A stretch of DNA of 5,691 nt from Dehalococcoidales bacterium (GCA_030628245.1 DAOVRI010000117.1:1-5691); one strand, 5' to 3'. Shown: positions 1 to 4,788, counted from the stretch's first letter. Notes: generated by a model from the letters alone, not told the origin. Program-made: numbers and translations.

Positions 1-301
1 AGATACCGGAAAAACCGACGATGTACTGACGGGTGTATTCCGGTGACGTAACATCGAGATACAGGCTGCGTTGGTACCAGGGAATAATCCGGGACACCAG
101 ACCGAACAGGCCTTTCCGCGGTTTTTCCTCGGAAGCTTCCACGGTCCTGGCATCATCACAGGTAACGACGTAGTGGGCGAGCTTATTTTGCAGCTCCTGG
201 CGGTAATTGGGGGGTGGCCACTGGGTAGGGAAGGCCTCGCGGTCTATATTATTTACCTGGGCCAGGTCCTCCTGGGTCATGGGGCGTATCAAGTATGCCA
301 A
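1..301 (-). CDS. rimI: RimI-like ribosomal-protein-alanine N-acetyltransferase (GNAT family), 3' part beyond window
   Basis: Only the first 100 residues are inside the window; the gene runs off base 1. RimI acetylates the N-terminal alanine of ribosomal protein S18 using acetyl-CoA in the cytoplasm; other GNAT substrates cannot be excluded. Seen: an N-terminal GNAT strand (YLIRPMTQEDL, residues 3-13), the acceptor-side segment IDREAFPTQWPPPNY (19-33), strand HYVVTC (43-48) and the central strand YIVGFSGI (93-100), where the acetyl-CoA site would follow. Between these last two strands lie about 44 residues (49-92), far longer than the short turn in E. coli RimI. I chose the TTG start at 301 because GGAG sits 8 bases upstream and the protein then begins MAYLIRPM, the normal start of the fold; the in-frame ATG at 280 has no ribosome binding site and would cut the first strand. 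Family assignment is from motif recognition. Confidence 0.8.
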   Translation of the reverse strand, partial: MAYLIRPMTQEDLAQVNNIDREAFPTQWPPPNYRQELQNKLAHYVVTCDDARTVEASEEKPRKGLFGLVSRIIPWYQRSLYLDVTSPEYTRQYIVGFSGI

Positions 302-313
302 TATCGCTTCTCC
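302..313 (-). promoter_or_regulatory. Ribosome binding site supporting the TTG start of rimI
   Basis: GGAG at 313-310 (minus strand) lies 8 bases before the TTG codon at 301-299. The alternative in-frame ATG at 280-278 is preceded only by a pyrimidine-rich stretch, so this site decides the start. Confidence 0.55.
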
Positions 314-331
314 GCTTCATTTTATTCTGCA

Positions 332-360
332 ATTTTAGCATATTTCACTTTTACTGGCAT
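332..360 (-). promoter_or_regulatory. Candidate sigma-70 type promoter for rimI (extended -10)
   Basis: On the minus strand ATGCCA (360-355, 4 of 6 matches to TTGACA) is followed after 17 bases by TAAAAT (337-332), which is preceded by TGC, giving an extended -10. The start of transcription would fall near 325, about 24 bases before the TTG start codon and just upstream of its ribosome binding site. The promoter lies directly after the terminator of the upstream cassette, which suggests that rimI is transcribed independently of it. Confidence 0.45.
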
Positions 361-372
361 ATGAAACAAAGA

Positions 373-393
373 GGGGAAGCATAAAAGCTCCCC
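373..393 (-). terminator. Rho-independent terminator of the three-gene cassette
   Basis: Read on the minus strand, GGGGAGC (393-387) pairs with GCTTCCCC (380-373) across a six-base loop, with one bulged base in the stem. The hairpin is followed by TCTTTGTTTC. It lies 55 bases past the stop codon of the last cassette gene. On the plus strand the following bases make a much poorer T-tract, so it most likely serves minus-strand transcripts. Confidence 0.6.
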
Positions 394-447
394 ATTAATT
401 TCAGCCATTCTTGACTGCTTTCTACAAATCATCACCTCTAGGTACTA

Positions 448-720
448 CTAAGCATTTCTTTCCCTCCAAATATCTTCATGCATTTCCTTATCTATCGTGC
501 AATCAACTAGACTATTAAATTCTTTTTTTGTTAGCTTCAACCTTTTCGCAGTATCCGAAACTACATGGTCAGGTGCTTGCCCACGGGCACTATGTGACAG
601 TTTTCCTACCCTGAACTCACTTCCGTCAATATCCAGCCAGAAATAAACATGGTGGCCAGCCCTATCTTCTACAGCATCTAGCTTAGCCACCAACGTGCTT
701 CTTATTTCCCGATTGTCCAT
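448..720 (-). CDS. HicA-like small protein, candidate toxin of a toxin-antitoxin pair
   Basis: This 90-residue protein resembles a family of small HicA-related proteins, recognised by pattern only. Seen: an N-terminal helix (residues 3-16), a strand with paired histidines (AGHHVYFWLDIDG, 21-33), a basic and serine/histidine turn (RVGKLSHSARG, 37-47), a helix AKRLKLTKKEF (58-68), and a conserved-looking VDCT (72-75) before a charged tail. Canonical HicA is an mRNA-cleaving toxin of about 60-80 residues with a catalytic histidine in a dsRBD-like fold; H23 or H24 would be the candidate, which is inference. The ATG begins directly after the TAA of the preceding gene (TAAATG), and no good ribosome binding site precedes it, so translation probably depends on coupling to the upstream gene. 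It is the last gene of the cassette and is followed by a hairpin terminator. It could instead be a non-toxic HicA-fold protein. Confidence 0.6.
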   Translation of the reverse strand: MDNREIRSTLVAKLDAVEDRAGHHVYFWLDIDGSEFRVGKLSHSARGQAPDHVVSDTAKRLKLTKKEFNSLVDCTIDKEMHEDIWRERNA

Positions 721-1092
721 TTATTTAGTTAGAATATTCCTAAGAACTTGCAAGCTATGGCGCTCCCTATCTCCCAGTCTTTCTTCTCTTTTCTCTAAAG
801 AATGAAGATAATCAACTAATGAATTAAACAAGTCCTGTTGAGCCTCTTCCCTAGATTCACCAACACCATACTCATCTGTTCGGTTTTCTACTACTACGTA
901 ATTTTCATCTTCCAACTTTACTATAGCAATAAGCGTTTCTTTTAGCTTATATTCATCAGTTATACGAGCACCCTCTCCCACTGTCAGCACCCCAATAGTA
1001 CTAATTAGGTTTAACTCAGCATTTGTACCACTATTAACAGGGAATCCCTCTGGCAGAACATCGGTGTAATATGGAATATTTTGAACCGGCAT
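721..1092 (-). CDS. HicB-like protein, candidate antitoxin
   Basis: This 123-residue acidic protein is the middle gene of the cassette. Seen: a 45-residue N-terminal extension of unknown nature, then a strand-rich part LIAIVKLEDENYVVVE (54-69), the turn EYGVGES (74-80) followed by REEAQQDLFNSLVDYLHSL (81-99), and a charged C-terminal helix (100-123). The strand / glycine turn / 'EEA' helix order is that of the HicB partial RNase H-like domain (strands, then G-x-T/S-x-E-E-A helix), so I infer an antitoxin-type partner for the protein encoded next. There is no obvious DNA-binding helix-turn-helix or ribbon-helix-helix. The start ATG has GGTG about 8 bases upstream, 19 bases after the stop of the preceding gene. 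Composition is AT-rich like its two cassette neighbours and unlike the genes on either side. It could be an unrelated small protein with a HicB-like fold. Confidence 0.6.
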   Translation of the reverse strand: MPVQNIPYYTDVLPEGFPVNSGTNAELNLISTIGVLTVGEGARITDEYKLKETLIAIVKLEDENYVVVENRTDEYGVGESREEAQQDLFNSLVDYLHSLEKREERLGDRERHSLQVLRNILTK

Positions 1093-1111
1093 AAGTAATC
1101 ACCAACTCTCT

Positions 1112-1423
1112 TTATAGGTTAATATCTGAAGATTTCCAAAATTCTTCCCAATCGTCGGGAGGTATACCAATACTATTTAGCACCCGTTTGTCTAAAGCAA
1201 TTTTAATCCCTGTATCAGATTCCATTTTCTTAACCTGCTTTACGATAATCATGGTCATCAATTTCAAATGTTCGATGCTCATTCTTATCGTAGCAAGCTT
1301 CTCAGCTGCAACAGGTTTGGTCTGTTCGGGATGAGGCGTATTTACGTAGAACGACAAATTAGCACCAAATGCAGTTGTTGTCACCATGAATTGGTCGGAG
1401 TAGACATCAATTGGCTCTTCCAT
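1112..1423 (-). CDS. DUF3467-like small protein, first gene of the cassette
   Basis: This 103-residue protein has no known function that I can name. Seen: IDVYSDQFMVTTTAFG (5-20) and ANLSFYVNTP (21-30) form two probable strands; KLATIRMSIEHLKLMTMIIV (42-61) is a strand leading into a long helix, continued to about residue 72; the C-terminal part ends in IGIPPDDWEEFW (85-96). The layout of paired strands, 'xRMSxEHxK' and a long helix resembles DUF3467, a small uncharacterised family, from memory of its pattern. There is no signal peptide or membrane segment, so it should be cytoplasmic. The ATG is preceded by a near-perfect ribosome binding site, AGGAGG, 6 bases upstream, stronger than those of the following two genes, so it may be the most highly made product of the cassette. 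Next gene starts after 19 bases. Real gene with high confidence; family assignment moderate. Confidence 0.65.
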   Translation of the reverse strand: MEEPIDVYSDQFMVTTTAFGANLSFYVNTPHPEQTKPVAAEKLATIRMSIEHLKLMTMIIVKQVKKMESDTGIKIALDKRVLNSIGIPPDDWEEFWKSSDINL

Positions 1424-1441
1424 ACCTTACCTCCTCCTGCA

Positions 1442-1484
1442 TATCAGCCAAAACCCAAAGGAAAGACACCTATCAGGTTATCAG
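1442..1484 (-). repeat. Three CTGATA copies in the cassette promoter and leader
   Basis: TATCAG on the plus strand (CTGATA on the minus) occurs at 1442-1447, 1471-1476 and 1479-1484, the latter two in direct orientation 8 bases apart over the -10 box. All three have the same orientation. They could be operator half-sites for an autoregulator encoded by the cassette, as HicAB and other toxin-antitoxin operons are commonly autoregulated; that is inference. Confidence 0.35.
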
Positions 1485-1503
1485 ACATAAAGTATTTTGT
1501 CAA
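1475..1503 (-). promoter_or_regulatory. Candidate promoter of the three-gene cassette
   Basis: On the minus strand a perfect TTGACA (1503-1498) is followed after 17 bases by TAACCT (1480-1475), a weak -10 hexamer rescued by a TGA just before it (TGn extended -10). Transcription would start near 1468, giving a leader of about 45 bases with the AGGAGG site. Two CTGATA copies overlap the -10 region. Confidence 0.45.
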
Positions 1504-1535
1504 CGGTGCTATCCCTAGTTAAATACGCCAGCAGT

Positions 1536-1560
1536 CTGTCAACATCCTGTCCTGTAACAT
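1536..1560. repeat. Imperfect direct repeat CTGT(C)AACAT
   Basis: CTGTCAACAT (1536-1545) and CTGTAACAT (1552-1560) differ by one extra base and are separated by CCTGTC. On the minus strand they read ATGTTACAG and ATGTTGACAG. The element resembles the terminal sequences of some insertion sequences but no partner end or transposase is seen. Confidence 0.4.
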
Positions 1561-1606
1561 TATACACCAAGCGTATTCTCAAAGCACATATAATACAAGT
1601 TTCCCC

Positions 1607-1627
1607 TGTCACATATTTGTCACATAT
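1607..1627. repeat. Tandem TGTCACATAT repeat, 11-base period
   Basis: Two identical copies of TGTCACATAT (1607-1616 and 1618-1627) are separated by a single T, so the period is 11 bases, about one helical turn. This spacing suits cooperative binding of a protein on one face of DNA. Confidence 0.5.
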
Positions 1628-1805
1628 ATTGATTAAGCTTTTAACTCACTCATATTTCTCCTTATTATCATAATTGCCCGATAATATATTCACTACCTTA
1701 TCCCACCCTTCTTAGCATCCTCTTCATTAATCCCAACACCTATCTTTTCAGTGCCTTAATCGTTATACTATATGCACGGGGTAACACCCTAATTACCGGC
1801 CGGGC

Positions 1806-1828
1806 GAACGTAGAATTCAAAGGTAGTC
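1806..1828 (+). promoter_or_regulatory. Possible ECF-type promoter of the sigma factor operon
   Basis: GAAC (1806-1809) is separated by 16 bases from GTC (1826-1828), the generic pattern of promoters used by ECF sigma factors, which often transcribe their own gene. Transcription would start near 1836, leaving just enough room for the ribosome binding site at 1840-1844. A housekeeping-type -10 box TATACT at 1764-1769 is an alternative but lacks a recognisable -35. Both are short matches that could arise by chance. Confidence 0.25.
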
Positions 1829-1839
1829 CGGCTCTGAAC

Positions 1840-1844
1840 GGGGG
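1840..1844 (+). promoter_or_regulatory. Ribosome binding site for the GTG start of the sigma factor gene
   Basis: GGGGG lies 7 bases before the GTG codon at 1852 and supports this start; the protein then begins MQDEESLIRRAQ, a normal ECF sigma N-terminus. Confidence 0.5.
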
Positions 1845-1851
1845 TTGTCAG

Positions 1852-2394
1852 GTGCAAGATGAGGAGAGCCTTATCCGGCGAGCGCAGCAGCGTGACCAGG
1901 TGGCTTTAACTCAATTATATGAGGAGAACTTCGATAAAATTTATCGCTATATAGTTCTCAAAATAGGCGACAGGACAGAGGCGGAGGATATGACTCAGCA
2001 GGTATTTCTCAACGCTCTTAAGTCTATCTCTTCCTACAAGTTTAAGGGAATGCCGTTCTCCTCCTGGCTCTATCGTATTGCGCATAACCAGGTAGTCGAC
2101 TACTTTAGGAAAAAGTCGAGACGCGTCACCGTACCTCTCGATGAGTCGATAGCCGCCGGTGAAGATGACCCGGGGAAGGTGGCCGAAACGAAGTTAGAAA
2201 TTGAAGAACTGGCACAGGCGGCAAAAAAGCTGACCGCGGCCCAGCAGGAAGTAATTTCCCTGCGTTTTACCGGCGATATGCCCGTGGCCGAAGTGGCCAG
2301 GGTCATGGGCAGGAGTGCGGGAGCGGTCAAGGCTTTGCAGCACAGCGCTATAGTAGCCCTGCGTAAAGTACTTTCGGCAGGGGCAGTATCATGA
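1852..2394 (+). CDS. ECF-family RNA polymerase sigma factor
   Basis: This 180-residue protein directs RNA polymerase to a specific promoter set, normally in response to an extracytoplasmic signal. Seen: sigma region 2 at about residues 5-92, with LYEENFDKIYRYI (22-34), the region 2.2 core RTEAEDMTQQVFLNAL (41-56) and the promoter-melting and -10 recognition helix SWLYRIAHNQVVDYFRKK (71-88); an acidic linker (96-118); and region 4 (about 119-175) with a helix-turn-helix, MPVAEVARVMGRSAGAVKAL (143-162), for the -35 element. There is no region 1 or 3 and the length is typical of ECF sigmas. Start is GTG with GGGGG 7 bases upstream. The stop TGA overlaps the ATG of the next gene (ATGA), so the two are translationally coupled, the usual arrangement for a sigma factor and its regulator. 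I cannot assign the ECF subgroup from the sequence alone. Confidence 0.93.
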   Translation: MQDEESLIRRAQQRDQVALTQLYEENFDKIYRYIVLKIGDRTEAEDMTQQVFLNALKSISSYKFKGMPFSSWLYRIAHNQVVDYFRKKSRRVTVPLDESIAAGEDDPGKVAETKLEIEELAQAAKKLTAAQQEVISLRFTGDMPVAEVARVMGRSAGAVKALQHSAIVALRKVLSAGAVS

Positions 2395-3389
2395 ATAAGA
2401 ATAACGAATTTAATAATATACTGGACGAATGTCTGGAGCGGTTGATTAACGGCGAGGCTATCGAGGCATGCCTGGCAGGTTACCCCGAACATGCCGAAGA
2501 GCTCGAACCTCTCCTCCGGACGGCGCTGGAAGCCAGAAAGGCAGCCGCCATCAAGCCGCGTCCCGAATTCCGGGATAGGGCGGCCTACGATTTCCAGGCG
2601 GCTATCCGTGAGATGGAGCCGGAAAAGAGCCGGGGCTTCTTCGGGTGGTTTCCGCGGTGGGCGACCGTAGTGGCTGCTGTTGTCGTTGTCGTCTTGCTGG
2701 CCGGTACCGGTACCGTAGCCGCTTCTACCAACAGCCTGCCCGATGAGCCCCTGTACCAAGTCAAGCTGGCCACCGAGGCGGTGCGACTGACTTTTACGCC
2801 GTCGGCGCTGGGTAAGGCAGAGCTGTACGCCAGGTTTGCCGATGAGAGGGTGGAAGAGATAATCAGGATGGCGGACAAGGGCAAGGTCAAACAGGTGGAG
2901 AAAGCTACGGAGCGTATGAACGACCAGTTGATAGCTATGGCCAATCTGGTCACACCCGGTGGGAAAGGGGCTGCGCAAATGGAAACGGCTACCTTCGAGG
3001 CGGCTGAAGCAGCGCCGGCGCCGGTTCCGGCACCCAGGCCAGCCCCCACGCCTGAACCAGAAGCAGCACAGGTGCCGATGGACGCACCGGCTCCGGTAAT
3101 TGAGATACCGTCGGAACCTGTAGAGGAAGTGCCCGTAATGGCCGCACCCAGGGCAGGAGGACCGCGTGAGGATGCCGGGAGAGACGAAGAGCGCGGCCGG
3201 GCAGATAGAGAAGTTAAACCCGACAATCAGGCGCGATTCCGCATGAATGTATCCGAGCAGGCTATGGAGAACATACAGGAACTGCAGGAATTACTGGAGG
3301 AAGCACCGGAGTCGTTAAAACCAGCCCTGCTCCGGGCGCTTGAAGTTGCCATTGATGGTTACGAGCAGGCACTCAATAACCTGGACTGA
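2391..3389 (+). CDS. Single-pass membrane protein with DUF5667-like segment, candidate anti-sigma regulator
   Basis: This 332-residue protein probably holds or senses for the sigma factor encoded just upstream. Seen in order: a cytoplasmic helical part (about 1-80) containing ILDECLERLINGEA (10-23) and YPEHAEELEPLLRTAL (31-46); a membrane helix (about 90-111, WATVVAAVVVVVLLAGTG); an outside DUF5667-like segment starting SLPDEPLYQVKLATEAVRL (115-133) and continuing as helices to about 187; an Ala/Pro-rich low-complexity stretch (about 204-255); a charged stretch (256-280); and a C-terminal helical part (283-332). The zinc-binding HxxxCxxC motif of classical anti-sigma factors is absent; only two scattered cysteines (C14, C27) occur in the N-terminal part. 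The gene overlaps the sigma factor stop by 4 bases and has AGGGG 8 bases before its ATG. The anti-sigma role is inferred from gene order and topology; the DUF5667 assignment is by pattern. Confidence 0.85.
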   Translation: MNKNNEFNNILDECLERLINGEAIEACLAGYPEHAEELEPLLRTALEARKAAAIKPRPEFRDRAAYDFQAAIREMEPEKSRGFFGWFPRWATVVAAVVVVVLLAGTGTVAASTNSLPDEPLYQVKLATEAVRLTFTPSALGKAELYARFADERVEEIIRMADKGKVKQVEKATERMNDQLIAMANLVTPGGKGAAQMETATFEAAEAAPAPVPAPRPAPTPEPEAAQVPMDAPAPVIEIPSEPVEEVPVMAAPRAGGPREDAGRDEERGRADREVKPDNQARFRMNVSEQAMENIQELQELLEEAPESLKPALLRALEVAIDGYEQALNNLD

Positions 3390-3426
3390 GCAGCTGCGGG
3401 CTTATTCCTGAAAAAAATAATATGAG

Positions 3427-3453
3427 TCGCCGCTAACCCTGCGGCGATTTTTT
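3427..3453 (+). terminator. Rho-independent terminator of the sigma factor operon
   Basis: TCGCCGC (3427-3433) pairs perfectly with GCGGCGA (3441-3447) across a 7-base loop, followed by six T (3448-3453). It lies 37 bases after the stop codon and separates the operon from the SIMPL lipoprotein gene. Confidence 0.9.
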
Positions 3454-3477
3454 CGTTATATATAGTGGAAAAACAAA

Positions 3478-3484
3478 AAGGAGG
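3478..3484 (+). promoter_or_regulatory. Ribosome binding site fixing the start of the SIMPL lipoprotein gene
   Basis: AAGGAGG lies 7 bases before the ATG at 3492. A longer open frame could begin at a GTG at 3465, but that codon is upstream of this site and its translation would read through it. An AT-rich TATATA at 3457-3462 could be the -10 of a separate promoter, without a clear -35. Confidence 0.8.
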
Positions 3485-3491
3485 CTATACA

Positions 3492-4265
3492 ATGAAAAAG
3501 ACATGGTTGGTAGTGATAGGGGTGGCGTTGGTGCTGGTGGTGGTTGGGCTGGCTGGTTGCAGCTCGGAAGGTGGCGTTACTCTCAGCGGTGACCCCTCCG
3601 GAATCAAACTTAATCTCAGCAGCCAGCAGGAGGGTATCTGGGTTAATGGTGAGGGCAAGGTGACGGCTGTACCTGATGTAGCTATCCTCAGGGTAGGCAT
3701 CGAGTCCCAGGAAGCCACTGTCGCGCAAGCTCAGGACGAAGCGACGGTAGCTATGAACGGCGTTATGGAAGCCCTAGAGGATGAAGGCGTAAAAGACGAG
3801 GATATTCAGACCCAGTATTTCAATATCCATCGTGTAACGCGGTGGGACAATGACAACCAGCGGGAGATAGTCCTTGGCTATCGCGTGACCAACGTTGTTA
3901 CGGCCAAGATTAGAGACGTGGCCGGGGCAGGCGCCGTTATCGATGCCGTGGCTGTTGCCGGTGGTGACCTGACCCGTATCGACAGCATTAGTTTTACGAT
4001 TGATGACCCGACTCCTTACTACGAACAGGCGAGAGAGCTGGCGGTAGTCGATGCCGCCGCCAAGGCTAAAACACTGGCCGATACCGCTGACGTTAAGCTG
4101 GGCAAACCGACCTATATCTCCGAGAGTTCCTACATGCCCGGTCCCGTCTACCGCGGCGACATGATAGCCATGGCTGAAGCAGCACCCCAAATGGAGACAC
4201 CCATCAGCCCCGGCGAAATGGAAATAACCACGAATGTCCAGATGGCCTACGCTATAGCAGACTGA
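3492..4265 (+). CDS. SIMPL-domain (DUF541) lipoprotein
   Basis: This 257-residue exported protein belongs to the SIMPL/DUF541 family, which is found in periplasmic or cell-surface proteins; the biochemical role is unclear, and relatives have been linked to stress tolerance. Seen: a lipoprotein signal with a lysine-rich start (MKKTW), a hydrophobic core (residues 5-20) and lipobox LAGC with the lipidated cysteine at 23; a short linker; then the SIMPL domain from GIWVNGEGKVTAVPDVAILR (48-67), through a long helix (about 73-98), the central strands (about 108-145) and YEQARELAVVDAAAKAKTLA (182-201), to the closing strands ending MEITTNVQMAYAIAD. The length is normal for the family. The strong ribosome binding site sets the ATG at 3492. 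In a single-membrane bacterium it would sit on the outer face of the cytoplasmic membrane. It lies downstream of a sigma/membrane-protein pair, past a terminator, and ends in its own terminator facing the nuclease gene. Confidence 0.92.
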   Translation: MKKTWLVVIGVALVLVVVGLAGCSSEGGVTLSGDPSGIKLNLSSQQEGIWVNGEGKVTAVPDVAILRVGIESQEATVAQAQDEATVAMNGVMEALEDEGVKDEDIQTQYFNIHRVTRWDNDNQREIVLGYRVTNVVTAKIRDVAGAGAVIDAVAVAGGDLTRIDSISFTIDDPTPYYEQARELAVVDAAAKAKTLADTADVKLGKPTYISESSYMPGPVYRGDMIAMAEAAPQMETPISPGEMEITTNVQMAYAIAD

Positions 4266-4312
4266 TGAATGAATAAAGGCCGGGTATAGCCCGAGAAATA
4301 CAGTAGATAAGC

Positions 4313-4345
4313 GGGGAGCCTCAATCAGGGGTTCCCCTTTATTTT
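4313..4345 (+). terminator. Terminator between convergent genes
   Basis: GGGGAGCC (4313-4320) pairs with GGTTCCCC (4330-4337), one G-T pair, across a 9-base loop, followed by TTTATTTT (4338-4345). It ends transcription of the SIMPL gene. The T-tract overlaps the last codons of the opposing nuclease gene; read on the minus strand the hairpin has a poor T-tract, so its use for that gene is doubtful. Confidence 0.75.
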
Positions 4346-4788
4346 GCCCACATTCCCCGCCCCGCCTGCCTGGCTTCCTCTTCCAATTGCTCCAGCATAT
4401 CCTGGTATCTGGTATCGGGCGGGTAGGCTTTAGCTTCCGCCATGCCGAGTTTCACGAGTTCGGCATTAGCCAGTGTGTCATCCACATAGACGTAGCGAAG
4501 CAGTCGGCCGTATTTGTCCGTTTCGGATACGTCTCGCTCCAGTCGAATACTTTTGCCTTCCACCAGCTGTCGGTTAGCCTGCCAGGCTTCCGCGCCGTAG
4601 GCTTCCGGTATTGGATGAACCTCCGGCGTATCGATGCCGATGTACCTGACTCGGTGGCCGGTGTCGATAATAATCGTATCACCGTCAATAACCTGAGTAA
4701 CCGTAGCCGTGTCCGGTGCTGATTGACAGGCACATAAAAGTATTGTAGTGAGTAAGATAATAGTTAATACCAGGATTTTACTCTTCAT
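4339..4788 (-). CDS. Thermonuclease (SNase-like) lipoprotein
   Basis: This 149-residue protein is a predicted surface-anchored, calcium-dependent nuclease of the staphylococcal nuclease family, cutting DNA and RNA outside the cell. Seen: a lipoprotein signal with a lysine-bearing start (MKSK), a hydrophobic core (5-18) and lipobox LCAC, cysteine 21 (Cys at the -2 position is uncommon); then the OB-fold nuclease domain from 28 onward with IDGDT (34-38), RYIGIDTPE (48-56) and DKYGR (91-95). All catalytic and calcium-binding residues of the staphylococcal enzyme have counterparts: D37, R48, D53, E56 and R95. The domain ends normally with RGMWAK. I chose the ATG at 4788 because it overlaps the queH stop as ATGA and begins a clean signal peptide; a GTG at 4818 would add ten charged residues before it. 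There is no clear ribosome binding site, so translation probably depends on coupling to queH. Confidence 0.92.
   Translation of the reverse strand: MKSKILVLTIILLTTILLCACQSAPDTATVTQVIDGDTIIIDTGHRVRYIGIDTPEVHPIPEAYGAEAWQANRQLVEGKSIRLERDVSETDKYGRLLRYVYVDDTLANAELVKLGMAEAKAYPPDTRYQDMLEQLEEEARQAGRGMWAK

Larger units (their letters stand above)
1424..1851. other. AT-rich gene-free region between the cassette and the sigma factor gene
   Basis: About 430 bases between two divergent genes. From left to right it holds the cassette's ribosome binding site (1430-1435), three copies of TATCAG (1442, 1471, 1479), a TTGACA box (1503-1498, minus), a pair of near-identical CTGT(C)AACAT sequences (1536-1545, 1552-1560), two TGTCACATAT repeats at an 11-base period (1607-1627), a six-codon minus-strand open frame preceded by AAGGAG (1633-1653), and the upstream signals of the sigma factor gene from about 1760. 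I see no gene of ordinary length on either strand. The density of short repeats suggests regulation or the relic of a mobile element; neither is proven. Confidence 0.7.

Noticed and set aside
71..364. Plus-strand open frame of 97 codons at the left edge
   Set aside because: It lies antisense to the RimI-like gene, which has clear family motifs, a ribosome binding site and a promoter; this frame has none and runs into the intergenic region.
1559..1594. TATAAT boxes on the minus strand (1564-1559) and plus strand (1589-1594)
   Set aside because: Neither has an acceptable -35 at normal spacing, and such boxes are expected by chance in AT-rich DNA.
1697..1756. Twenty-codon minus-strand frame between stops that reads like coding sequence (ends KKGGIR)
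   Set aside because: Too short, bounded by stops on both sides, no start or ribosome binding site, and no family recognised. It might be the tail of a decayed gene, but I cannot support that.
1764..1769. TATACT as a housekeeping -10 for the sigma factor operon
   Set aside because: No -35 hexamer at 15-18 bases upstream; kept only as an alternative in the promoter entry.
1780..1797. Small hairpin GGTAA/TTACC upstream of the sigma factor gene
   Set aside because: Only a five-base stem; no T-tract or riboswitch-like context.
2100..3226. Two long minus-strand open frames opposite the sigma factor and membrane protein genes
   Set aside because: They arise from the high G+C of the real genes; the translations are low-complexity or resemble no family, and the plus-strand genes are unmistakable.
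3465..3491. Nine-residue N-terminal extension of the SIMPL lipoprotein from a GTG
   Set aside because: It would include the AAGGAGG ribosome binding site as codons and place charged residues before a clean lipoprotein signal.
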